Shown here one piece after another: positions 9,023 through 17,750 of a DNA stretch of 21,446 nt; position 1 is the first letter of the stretch, and the number at the start of each line of letters is the position of its first letter. The translations under genes and the position numbers were made by a program. Source of the stretch: Elysia marginata (lineage: Eukaryota; Mollusca; Gastropoda; Plakobranchidae); contig BMAT01004014.1 of assembly GCA_019649035.1 (NCBI GenBank), positions 94,775 to 116,220 of the forward strand, read 5' to 3'. Below the pieces are notes generated by a model. The model was not told the DNA's origin. It searched no databases and worked only from the letters and a program-made list of their open reading frames with translations.

Positions 9023-9939
9023 AATGTCACCCCTAGCTTTTCTTGAGCACTAGAAAGAAGTATGTTGCAAGACGGCAAATTGTCAACATATCAATGTTGA
9101 ACAAAGGGGTTATCAGCTGGTGAATAATTCCGTTTTGGCTGCTGGGCTTTCTACTAAGTCGCTTTAGTTTTATTCAACAAAAGCAGTCATCATTACAATG
9201 AGTCATAATCGTTGTGCTGTGTAAAGACGATATTGAGGGAAAGATGAAGTCTCAATTCATCAGATTTCTGATGCACCATTTTGTTAACAGTTCACATTTT
9301 TGTGTCACAGCTTTCAAGATCTACAATTTTTGGTATTTTATTTCCACACCTTTCACCATCAACTCTCAGAGTTTATTATTCTCTTGATTGCATTTTCAAC
9401 AAATCTTATGGTAATAATTAGTTACATTACATGTATCAATATAAATTAGTTATTGTAAGCCTATTGCTAGAATTTCGTGATTTTTTTTTCAATGAGACAA
9501 GTGCACCAATCACTAATTGTAATTAGAATACACATATTTCTTGATTTGTGTTGTGAATAAATAAAACTACATCTGTGATGTCAGCTTCTGGTCTGCGTGA
9601 GTACTTCGTGTAATATGAGCAAATTTGGTGTCTGTACACAAACAAATACCGTTATAAGTGTACATGCTATCTTGAGTTATATAAAGCTCAAAGATATGCG
9701 TAATGATCGGGGTGTAGAATAGACAGGGACGCATAGTAACTCGCGATTAGGTGAAAACCAACTCATTTTGGACGGCCAGGGTCCTTTTGGGTTCTCATCA
9801 GTTTACCAATCTCACAAATGGCTCTATGAGCCTGCTTGTAGCAAACAGCAACGCCACTCCCCGAGCAACGGCTTTGATAGTTGTTTGAATTATGTGAGTC
9901 AAATATACAGTGAGCACAATCTCTCCTCTTAGGCACAGA
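9023..9939. other. Intronic stretch without recognised features
   Basis: AT-rich sequence with no frame, RNA-like structure or repeat that I can name. Confidence 0.5.
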
Positions 9940-10345
9940 ATGAAATTAATTTTTATAGCGACTTATTCATATAAAACAGCCCAAAGCGCTTTGCAATCGC
10001 ACAACCATCACTCAGACAAACACTCTCTCTAAAATTATCATTAATATAATTTACGATATAACATCGAGCAGTATACCATGATTAACAATGGAAAAATTTA
10101 TCTTATAGAACTAAAAGCAACCAAATTGATTTTGAGTTATCATGGGCTTCATAAAATAGGTCTTGATCGCTTTCCTAAACTGGTCCTCGAATACAATTTC
10201 GCGAATAGTTTGCGGTAGGAGTTCCAGACTTAAGGGGCAAAATGTGAAAATGATCTTTCAGTCAGTTTTTTAAGTCCCTTTTTAGGTATGCAAAGTGAGT
10301 TTGCGTCGCAGGTCGCAACGAAGTGGACATTTTTCATGTAGGCAA
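9940..10345 (-). repeat. Old interspersed repeat with a 'CCAAAGCGCTTTGCAATC' end motif
   Basis: 9955-10005 reads 'ttttatagcgacttattcat ...' and then 'cccaaagcgctttgcaatcg', a phrase I recall from mollusc and other invertebrate interspersed repeats. About 10145-10330 holds 'gctttcctaaactggtcctc', 'tgcggtaggagttccaga' and 'caggtcgcaacgaagtgg', which belong to the same kind of repeat body. The copy is eroded. Orientation and exact ends are uncertain. Confidence 0.4.
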
Positions 10346-10429
10346 CATGTGATCAGGAGACAATCATTCTCGAGAAAAGCTTTTTAAAAGCCTGTCAATT
10401 ATTACGATGTGATTTCTGAACGGTTTCTT

Positions 10430-11545
10430 GTCATTCCCGTGGACATCCGACCACTTAAGACATCAACTATCCAAATGTAAGCTCCAACCGTGCAATAAAA
10501 ATGGACATAGTTTTTACTATGATCAGTTTTTACTATGATAAACTTAAACAGAAATATAACCATTACTAAGGGAAGATTTTACTTCAAGATTGGGAACAGT
10601 ATAGTGACTAGAAGTTTCTAGAATCACATGGGATGAGAGAAAGCAAACGACACAGTGGTCCAGAAAACCTTTTTTTTTAAAGTCAACTGCCTATAAAAAG
10701 TGCGTATGGATCTCCCTAAACGCACATACACAAATCAGATAGACTGCGCTATGGTATATGAAATTATTCTCTATTTTTTCAAGCTGAACAACCGAACAAG
10801 ACATAGATCTTGACTCAAATCACGTCCTGCTAAAAGTAAAGATAAAACTGAGAAGATTCAAGAAAAAAGTCAAGAAAGTCGAGTGCCTACCTGACAAGAC
10901 TTCATGATGTAGAAGCGAGAAACGGATACCTGATGAAGTCTGAAAGCAAAGTCAAATCGCCCATAGCACCTACCCCAACAAATGGACTATAGATATCAAA
11001 GACTTATCTTCGAAATCTTGACAGAAAAAGCTGCTAAATACACTCCAGGTCCAAAAGAGTAAAAAAGGGAAAAAAACGTGGGTAACTAAAAAGATCTTGG
11101 CACTGGTTAACATAACCAGAAAGGAAAAAAAGAAAAGAAAAGAAACAAAAAATTATAATTATAAAGGACTCACAAGAAAAGTCAACTAACAGAGAAAAAC
11201 AACCGACACATCAGCAGCGACAAGAGAAAATGGCTATCAGCAGAATATGCCGTATTCGACAACAACAGCTACATATGAAAAGATCTCTAAGATCAAATCA
11301 AAAGGGTAAAAAGAAAACCTCTTCGACCAAAACTACTTGTTGTAAAGAATAGGCAAGGTGATACACCCGAGCTGGTCACACATCCTAAGGAAATTATGGA
11401 CGGTGGAAAGAATATGGTGAAAACTTATTATTTTAAAAAAGTAACAAAAATATCCCTCAAAAATAGAATAAAATAATCAGAACCAGTACTAAATGAAGAT
11501 ATTAATAATATTTTATACATGTACAGGCATGAATCAGCTTAAGGC
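10430..11545 (+). mobile_element. Eroded LINE fragment: endonuclease end, linker and start of reverse transcriptase
   Basis: Forward-frame translation, with several stops and frame changes, follows the order of a non-LTR retrotransposon polyprotein. First comes a STIQM*APT block (about 10465-10490) like the endonuclease 'IQ.YAPT' motif, then a GRFYFKIGN block (about 10570-10600) like 'GDFNAKIG'. Next are KANDTVVQKTFF (about 10640-10675) and CVWISLNAHTQIR (about 10700-10740), like 'TWxSPDGxTxNQID', then DSNHVLLKVKIKLRRFKKK (10816-10870), the 'SDHxLV' histidine motif. After these come KGKKTWVTKKILALVNITRK (about 11067-11125), GRWKEYGENLL (about 11400-11430) and EPVLNEDINNIL (about 11480-11515), which leads into the RT domain. 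The RT catalytic part is absent. The clade is uncertain (RTE-like or L1-like). Both ends are truncated. Confidence 0.7.
10509..10540 (+). repeat. 16-bp tandem duplication inside the LINE relic
   Basis: AGTTTTTACTATGATC is followed at once by AGTTTTTACTATGATA. It is a local slippage duplication within the endonuclease part of the LINE fragment. Confidence 0.85.
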
Positions 11546-11589
11546 CTTTGCTCTTAAACGAGAAAGGATAACATAAGGACTTAATAAAT

Positions 11590-11693
11590 CATGTTGTGAT
11601 TTATCTGAAACAATAACGCTTGACATCAACGTTGTTTTTTATCAGAAGAGATAAAGCTTGACATGAACGTTATGATTAATCTGAAGAGATAAA
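11590..11693 (+). repeat. 38-bp tandem repeat, about 2.7 copies
   Basis: 11618-11655 and 11656-11693 are two 38-bp units that start GCTTGACATSAACGTT and end GAAGAGATAAA. A partial, more diverged unit precedes them (about 11590-11617). The region lies between the LINE relic and the Penelope-like fossil. The two overlapping minus-strand frames over it are not genes. Confidence 0.7.
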
Positions 11694-11975
11694 GTTTGCA
11701 ACCAAAATATAGGGTTTTTTTTTTCATCATCCCGGTGCAGTTGATCCTTTTCAGCTGATAGAGCCAACACGTCTCTGCTTGTCTCGCTGATTGGTACAAA
11801 TACATCTGTGAGGCAACCACAGTAAATCAGGCACAAGTCGCTCGGATTAATTTTGAGTATGTGCCCTTTAAATATAGCAATTTGGTATTTTTTACCTCAT
11901 AGAAAGAATGATCTAAAAAGTCTGAACTTGTTTAAAAAAAGCTTATAGAAATATTAATGGCGGCTAGAAGAGCCT

Positions 11976-12022
11976 ACCTTACGACAGTTCAGTTTCGAGC
12001 ATGTTGCTCTCTTCAGGTCGGG
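11976..12022 (-). ncRNA. Hammerhead ribozyme-like motif in the inverted 5' terminal segment of the PLE
   Basis: Read on the minus strand from 12022: CCCGAC (one side of stem I), the CTGAAGA core (12016-12010), GAGC-AACAT-GCTC as stem-loop II (12009-11997), and GAAA (11996-11993). A very short stem III AC...GT follows, then the GTC cleavage triplet ending at 11983 and GTAAGG, the partner strand of stem I (partly paired). This is the order of a type I hammerhead with the minimal stem III reported for Penelope-like elements. Activity is not shown by sequence alone. Confidence 0.6.
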
Positions 12023-12800
12023 TTTGTTATGGTTGCGAAAAGCAAAATAAAATCATTTATAAGCAAAACAGAAATAAGTTGTAAAAAGAATCTACGCTGA
12101 AGAATATTTTCCTTCTTAAATAACATGAAGCAAAAGTGGGTTCGCACCGCTAAACAGAACCCACCGTCCAGCAAAAACGTCGCCACCAATATCAGGAAAA
12201 GATTCTTCACACTGCTTCCCGTCGAAACATAAACTGCACAAGTTTTATAAATATAAATACCATCAAGCTAACCAACAGCTGCATGAAGAACATAAAGCAA
12301 ATAGTAAACAACCATAACAAGCCAATCATAATTAAAGGACAACAAAAAGAAGTTATAAGCTCTGCGTGGAAAAAAGTGCCCATTCCAAAGCAAATGCCTA
12401 CAAGAGAGCATAGCATATCAGGCGATATCAGAAAGACATAAAGGAAACATTTAAATACACCGGAATTACTGAGAACAGTTCAACACAAGGTACAACTAAC
12501 ACAATTCAAATATCCGACTCCGCGACAAAAGATCCTCAACAGAATTAAATGAACATTTTGGGAAACTGAAAGGAGAAAATGCAAAGTTCAACACCACAAG
12601 AGAGATATTGAAACAGGCCTAATCATACTCAACAAAAAGTGAAAAAAAGTAAGCAACCTTTGCTTATCTGATTATTTCTCATACTGATTAGACTACTCTG
12701 AATAAAAGTAAGGAAATTATGAGCTAGTGCATGCACAGAAAAGTACACCTACAGAAAAATTTCACGACACCGGAAGGAAGCAGAAAGCAACCGTAACAAA

Positions 12801-12847
12801 CCTCACCCGAAGAGAGCAACAAGCTCGAACAGACCTGTCGTAAGGTA
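12801..12847 (+). ncRNA. Decayed hammerhead-like motif in the 3' terminal segment of the PLE
   Basis: The same layout as the inverted copy on the opposite strand: a core near 12807-12813, stem-loop II GAGC-AACAA-GCTC (12814-12826), a short stem III of the type CAG...CTG, GTC ending at 12839, then GTAAGG. It departs from the conserved core at a few places and is probably inactive. Confidence 0.5.
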
Positions 12848-12861
12848 GACCTTTCTAGTAG

Positions 12862-13418
12862 TCGTTAATGTTTCTAATATTTTGTTATATAGCATACGAT
12901 TTTTATAACCTTCGAAATGGAATAACTCAAGATGAAGATAAGCTAGACTTATACATGTAGTTTTTAACCACTTTTAGGGCATATTATACGATATTTTAAA
13001 ATTTTAACAAATCAATACATGTACCGGTATACTAAGATTCCGACTTGACTGTGCCTAATTTGTCCTGACCTCCTCACATTAGTACATGTACATGTATAAA
13101 CGCGAAGGCTTTCGCGTCAATTCGAAAACATCTAAAACCGAAGTTCGAAAATCCTGTCTAGAAATCTAGATACACGACTTCTTCATTGATTAACGAAAGG
13201 GAACCGGAAGGAGTCTGTTAAGCCATATTTTGTCTATACACAAAGTGTGATAATTGAAAAGAATATATATGAGTTGTTTCCCGTAAAAAAGATAAGAAGA
13301 AAGCAAAAACTTTGACAGGAGACAACAATTTGTACTTCTAGATAAGGGTACTGTAAAGTAAAAACAAATCGTTACACACACCTAGCTCCTCTTAGCCTAA
13401 TTTTTTACGAAAACATAC
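12862..13418. other. Start of GLYCTK intron 1 (minus strand), no other feature
   Basis: AT-rich with palindromic 'acatgtacatgtat' near 13083-13097 and TCTAGA words near 13158-13170. The open frame at 13190-13381 shows no family features. Confidence 0.5.
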
Positions 13419-13886
13419 CTTTTCTATCATTTGATGGGGCAGCACAGAGCTAACAGCATGGGCAAAAATGTTTGTGGCGGCCTCCATCGCTTGCATCTTC
13501 GAATCGCTGCATGATGGTGCCGTGGAGTGTATCATTTTTGCACCCACGAAGATCTCTGTTCCACTTGGCTTTATTGTAAATAATCTAGGCTGAGATTTGG
13601 ATTCCGCAGTTATCAAGCTCTCTCTTTGATAGCCAAGTTGACCAAACAAGGAACTAGCTGCCACTGCTGAAAAGCCTCTATACTGATCGCAACCTTTGGT
13701 CGCTTGTATCAAGATCTTCGGTAAGTAAGACTGACTTGAAGCTGAGAAAGAACGGTGCAACCATGGGCATACAGGAAGTGAGTTTTGCCGAGACAAGCCG
13801 CAGCGAAAAGTCGCGCCGTTGGAGACTGCGAAAGAGTTAAAAGTCGCCTGAACAACTCTATTGGGGGATAGGTTCAGGAATCTCAT
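13419..13886 (-). CDS. GLYCTK: Glycerate 2-kinase, coding exon 1 with mitochondrial-type leader
   Basis: Encodes residues 1-156. The ATG at 13886 is the first in-frame start after a TGA at 13904-13902. Residues 1-75 are rich in Arg, Ser and Gln and poor in acidic residues. They include LHRSFSASS (about 43-51), a good matrix-protease-like site, so a mitochondrial targeting sequence is likely. Residues about 131-156 (MQAMEAATNIFAHAVSSVLPHQMIEK) align with the first conserved helix of human GLYCTK (EQARQLFESAVGAVLPGPML, from memory). The exon ends at AAG|GTATGT in phase 0, matching the acceptor of exon 2. The N-terminal extension before the conserved helix is about 130 residues, longer than in human. 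Methionines at 118, 131 and 134 could give a shorter cytosolic form. Any upstream non-coding exon is not visible. Confidence 0.88.
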
Positions 13887-14403
13887 CCTAGGGCTATTGA
13901 ATCAGCGATCTGTAACAGAAAAACAATGGTACACACATGAGAGCAAGAACATAATGATGGTGTTCACAACGAAAGAAAATTTATGTGCTCTTAATGATAA
14001 TATATTAATCTTTAGCAGCCTCTACCATCTTCAAATTCTTATCCGTTTTCACATAAATATTTTGATACAGTTTGTAAACTGAAATAAAGTTATAAAACTG
14101 CATTTTTTAAAAACATCAACACACAAAGAAGAAACGACAGTGTGTTTGGAAAGAAAAGGGTAAAAAACGCTCGGCAAAACAGGACCTTGTTCTCTTCTAA
14201 AATGTTAGCTTTATGTCCTGTGTATTCAGTTTTCTACCGCTTGAAAGTTTAGAATATATATACAAGTTATAGATATTGCGGGCTTGACATGGAGAAACTT
14301 TTTTTCCCTCACAAAATGTTGTGCCGACATATGGTGGTTGTGGTATATTTAAGATTGATTTTGAAGTGGGTTTTGCTGCTGTTTTATTATTTTTTTTTAT
14401 AAC

Positions 14404-14404
<1 letters not shown>
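13887..14404. other. 5' flank of GLYCTK coding exon 1 (5' UTR/promoter area), nothing specific recognised
   Basis: The stretch directly upstream (minus strand) of the start codon. No convincing TATA box or initiator can be called. The plus-strand frame at 13861-14082 has no domain. Confidence 0.4.
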
Positions 14405-14450
<46 letters not shown>

Positions 14451-14551
14451 TATTATTTTTATTATTATTGTTATTATTATTAAGCTTATTATTGTTATTG
14501 TTATTATTAATATTATTGTTAATATTATTATTATTAATATTATTGTTAATA

Positions 14552-14616
<65 letters not shown>

Positions 14617-14675
14617 GTTGTTGTTATTAATGTCATTGTTTTTGTTATTATCATTATTATTAATATTACTAAGAC
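14405..14675 (+). repeat. Long (ATT)n microsatellite with interruptions
   Basis: About 270 bp of ATT/GTT repeats. The purest part runs from about 14556 to 14614. Interruptions such as AATATTATTGTTAAT recur between 14500 and 14555, which suggests secondary expansion of an interrupted unit. It gives spurious poly-Asn, poly-Leu and poly-Ile frames. Confidence 0.95.
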
Positions 14676-16349
14676 GATCTTCACCATTATAAAAGCAACT
14701 TGTATACATATGTATACATAGCAATGTAAATCTTTATGTTAACAAGAAATTTATATTTCTTTATAGGGGCATCAATCAATAGAAAAGAATATCGTATTTG
14801 ATTATATGCGCGCAATTAAAAATTGCACCGGAGATTTAATATTGTCTGATGGACTATGAAAAAAAAAACCATTTTTCTTGAGCCATGAAAATCAGAAAAG
14901 CAAGGTAAGCTCGTAAGTCTTTAACTCTTATGCTACACCACTTTGAAACTTAGAAGAGTATTTTTAGATATAGACAAAAAAAAACCTCTCATAAAAAACG
15001 GGAATGCGACTGAAAACTTTAGTGCAAAACATGTCCATCATGATGTGGGAGAAATCATGCAAAACCAGTTTGATATATTGGTTTACTCACACACGAAAGG
15101 AGGAAACGTTTAAGTTTTTTTCTATAAGTTATAAGGTAAAATATACACTAATCTGCACCCATTAAGATCATCAGTCAAACAAAAATCACAGAGAAAGTAC
15201 ACCAAATCAATCTCTAGATCTTTGAGAACAACAAAATAAATTTACCACTGTGTGCTAAAAGGTTTCGGAAGCTGAGTCCAATCATGTAGACCCTTGCTGT
15301 TTAATGATATCGGACTGATACATGTATCACACTCTGGTTTTGTGAAAGCTTCAAAGTTTCTGTTCGAGGGTTTATAGTTAACTCTTAAAGTACGTTATCA
15401 GCGACAAAAGTCATTAGCGATGGTTTTACCTTTCTGTCAAGCGTAGCTTTAAAATAAGTGATCGATTTGTCATTATCTTTTTTATCAATATGGCTAGTTT
15501 TCTTCTTTGGTCTAAATTCTCAAAGAGGTGCTCTGGGGCCTATATAGGAGACCACAGATTAGCCCGACCTGAGCCTAATTTATTTCACGTTAGGTCAAAT
15601 TTAAAAAAACCCACACATTTTAGCATCGGCACAAGTAGGATCAGTGACAGAACTTCGACCGCACATAGCGGAAAATGGACTGCGAGATTCGTATATCAAA
15701 TAAAGTTACACTTATAAATATAAATATTGAAACAATATTCCGAGGCCACTTCACGTCAAGAAAAAATCTTTTATCAAAGACCGTGACTTGTCCTAGTCTA
15801 ACTGGCGGGGGCTGATGATAGCACAGATAGACGATAATTGTAAGAAAAAGCATGCATGCCACTAGAGTGCAATACGGCTCGTTTGAGGGTATTTGGTTTG
15901 GAAAACTAATGTTGAGGCATTTTCTTTATATCTTTTGATATTTGGTTAAGCTTTTTTGCTAAATTATTAATGCCTTTTACAACACAATTACCTAAACAAT
16001 GTATAGACTACATCCAGGTGCATACATACAGTATACATGTTTAAAAAGCCCGATAAGTTTTGGTTGAGCCTGACGCTATAGATATGTTTATCAATCCGTT
16101 TGTAATTATAAGTTGTTGGAATTGTCGTATTATGACAAATATGTGCGTGGTGAATTATTAAAATGTTTTTAATAACGTGTATTGAAGTTATAAAGGAGGA
16201 TTTGCATGGATTCAAAATTAAAGTACATTCATGCAGTATACCTGACCTGATGATTCAGGTCTATCTACTATTGCTTTGAATCAGAAAACTGTTTAAAAAT
16301 ATAATATCAAGGGAGGATGAAAAGGAAAATACATAGTGAAAGTTTTGGG
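14676..16349. other. Non-coding stretch, no gene recognised
   Basis: AT-rich. A 75-codon frame at 15490-15717 lies in a somewhat GC-richer patch (about 15520-15700) with an AATAAA near 15700, but the peptide has no recognisable features. A small palindrome, ACCTGA...TCAGGT, lies near 16240-16260. Confidence 0.4.
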
Positions 16350-16900
16350 GTGTCTGCAGCTGCATGACATTTCATTTTGCAGTACTTTCAGCTGCATGCT
16401 ATTACAGACTTAGTTGCATCGTTAGTATGTTAGTGCGTTCACACGTGCATTATCATATTGGCCTTGCGGTGCTTGCAGTTGAGCGATATCGCATGGTACC
16501 GTTGTCTGCAGTTGCATGAAATGAGTTTTTTTTCAGTAGGCTATGTTACGTGTTGGCAGTCGCAGAACTCTATGGGTTTACTGCACTTACGAATGCACAA
16601 CATTGGAGCAACCTGGATATGCAGCTGCACTGTGCTGCATTTTAGTATGATACAGTGTTTGCAGCTGCGCAATCTGGTGGCGTTAAAAAGTTTCATGATA
16701 TTTTAGTATTACGGAGTTTGCAGCTGCACAATATTGCAGTGTAACGGTGTTTACAGCTGCACAACATTGCAGTGTTACGGTACTTGCAGCTGCACGATGT
16801 TGAGGCCTTAATAAAGTTGCAATTGAACGCTATTGCAGCGTTCCGGTGTTTACAGCTGTATGATGTTACAGCTTCACGGTGAGTGCATACACAATATTGC
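16350..16900 (+). repeat. Degenerate 33-bp minisatellite centred on CAGCTG
   Basis: Recurrent units of the form TTTGCAGCTGCACAATATTG, then CAGTGTTACGGTG. The clearest are 16717-16749 and 16750-16782 (both 33 bp), with a 34-bp unit from 16783 and a 32-bp unit after it. More diverged or enlarged units extend left to about 16350. Because 33 is a multiple of three, both strands show periodic open frames (11-residue repeats such as CSCKYRNTAML on the minus strand), which explains the frames at 16458-16706 and 16693-17034. Confidence 0.85.
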
Positions 16901-17639
16901 ATTGTTTGTACAAGGCGTTTCTTTTCAACGTTACCACACCTCAGATGAGATATGTATTGCAATGTGAACGAGTCTATTGCGGTCCAATAATTTAATTTTA
17001 CCTGCCTTGTAATGAGCCAATAATACAAATCCAAGCGTTACCATGCTTTATTTGTACAAAGCTTTTGAGAAAATATGCCACTTGTGTTAACTCATGTTTT
17101 CTTTCTAAAATCTTGTTTTTTTTTTTTCTTCCTTAACTCGTCCTAACGTTTTGTGCCTTCTCTTAAAATCCTGGAATCTTTTATCCACCACCGCCACTGT
17201 AAAAACATAGAATAGCTGACAAAATCTATGCTTGAAATAATTTCATTCCCTTCATTCAAGGGCGACCATCATTACTAGATAGCCCCTATAAATCCTACAA
17301 GTGAAACGTTGTAAGCCAGAAAATGTGAATCAAGGAAGACTATCGGTTAAATATCAAGCAAAATTGAGAATGTAACTTTTGTTGACAATGAAAGCTACCA
17401 GCTCATTCCCTTCTAAAAAAAAAACAACTAGAATTGAAGGGAGAAGACATGATGTATTCAAGATGTTCACTCAATATTTACAAGAAATTACCATAAAAAT
17501 TTTCAGTGGTCAAAATAATCCTGCACTCAATAAGATCGTCAGGGAACAAAGAACAGGGTCTGCATTAATCCTAGAACAGGGCATAGCATAGCGATGATGG
17601 ATGCCTTTACTTATCTTGCCGCTTCACTTTCCTAAGTCT
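16901..17639. other. Non-coding stretch, no gene recognised
   Basis: AT-rich. A 70-codon frame at 17379-17591 has no domain, no clear start context and no splice logic that I can defend. Confidence 0.4.
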
Positions 17640-17750
17640 TAAGGGACCTGGGTACCCAACCAGTGCTGAATGGATACACAGAGACAAAAATATTTACTCA
17701 GTGGAAGCATCAAACCTGGGATCTCTATAACAGGCCAACTGCCCTACAAA
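17640..17750 (-). repeat. Weak tRNA-like SINE remnant
   Basis: On the minus strand, TAGGGCAGTTGG (17746-17735) resembles an A box and GGTTTGATGCTTCC (17716-17703) a B box. The spacing is about 10 nt shorter than in a tRNA. The neighbouring 'acctgggtacccaaccagtg' is SINE-like in style. The copy is strongly decayed. Confidence 0.35.

Larger units (their letters stand above)
11963..12861 (+). mobile_element. Penelope-like element (PLE) fossil, 3' part with GIY-YIG-type region and inverted terminal segments
   Basis: Plus-strand reading matches the C-terminal third of Penelope-like element proteins. There is an NPPSSKNVATNI block (about 12157-12195), KNIKQIVNNHN (about 12286-12318), and a CPFQSKCLQESIAYQA block (about 12378-12425) like the 'CPL..KCL...VYQA' Cys motif that begins the GIY-YIG endonuclease. 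NTRYN and then STELNEHFGKLK (about 12540-12575) follow. The reverse transcriptase is missing, so the copy is strongly 5' truncated. The ends (11963-12022 and 12801-12861) are imperfect inverted copies of one terminal segment, an arrangement known in this family. The copy is a fossil with many breaks (roughly ten or more) and looks old. Minus-strand frames at 12013-12416 are shadows of it. Confidence 0.75.
886..13418 (-). other. GLYCTK: GLYCTK intron 1, about 12.5 kb, hosting a nested gene and several mobile elements
   Basis: Bounded on the minus strand by a GTATGT donor (13418 downwards) and a TTTGCAG acceptor (ending at 886), both in phase 0. The coding peptides on either side join in the order expected for the family: HQMIEK, then NLKYDAATCTLRI. 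The intron contains an opposite-strand somatomedin-B gene, a SINE, a LINE fragment, a Penelope-like fossil and other repeats, listed separately. An extra small exon inside it cannot be excluded, but the homology needs none. Confidence 0.8.

Noticed and set aside
11626-11836. Two overlapping minus-strand frames of about 64 codons
   Set aside because: They span the 38-bp tandem duplication and its flank and show no protein-like features.
12013-12416. Two hydrophobic minus-strand frames, one with a signal-peptide-like start
   Set aside because: They lie antisense to the Penelope-like fossil, whose plus-strand reading explains the sequence.
14197-14724. Open frames giving poly-Asn, poly-Leu and poly-Ile proteins on both strands
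   Set aside because: They are translations of the ATT microsatellite in different frames.
16240-16262. 'CTGATGA' within a small palindrome, tested as another hammerhead core
   Set aside because: There is no stem II followed by GAAA and no cleavage triplet at the right spacing.
16458-17034. Repetitive cysteine-rich frames on both strands
   Set aside because: They are produced by the 33-bp minisatellite, whose period is a multiple of three.
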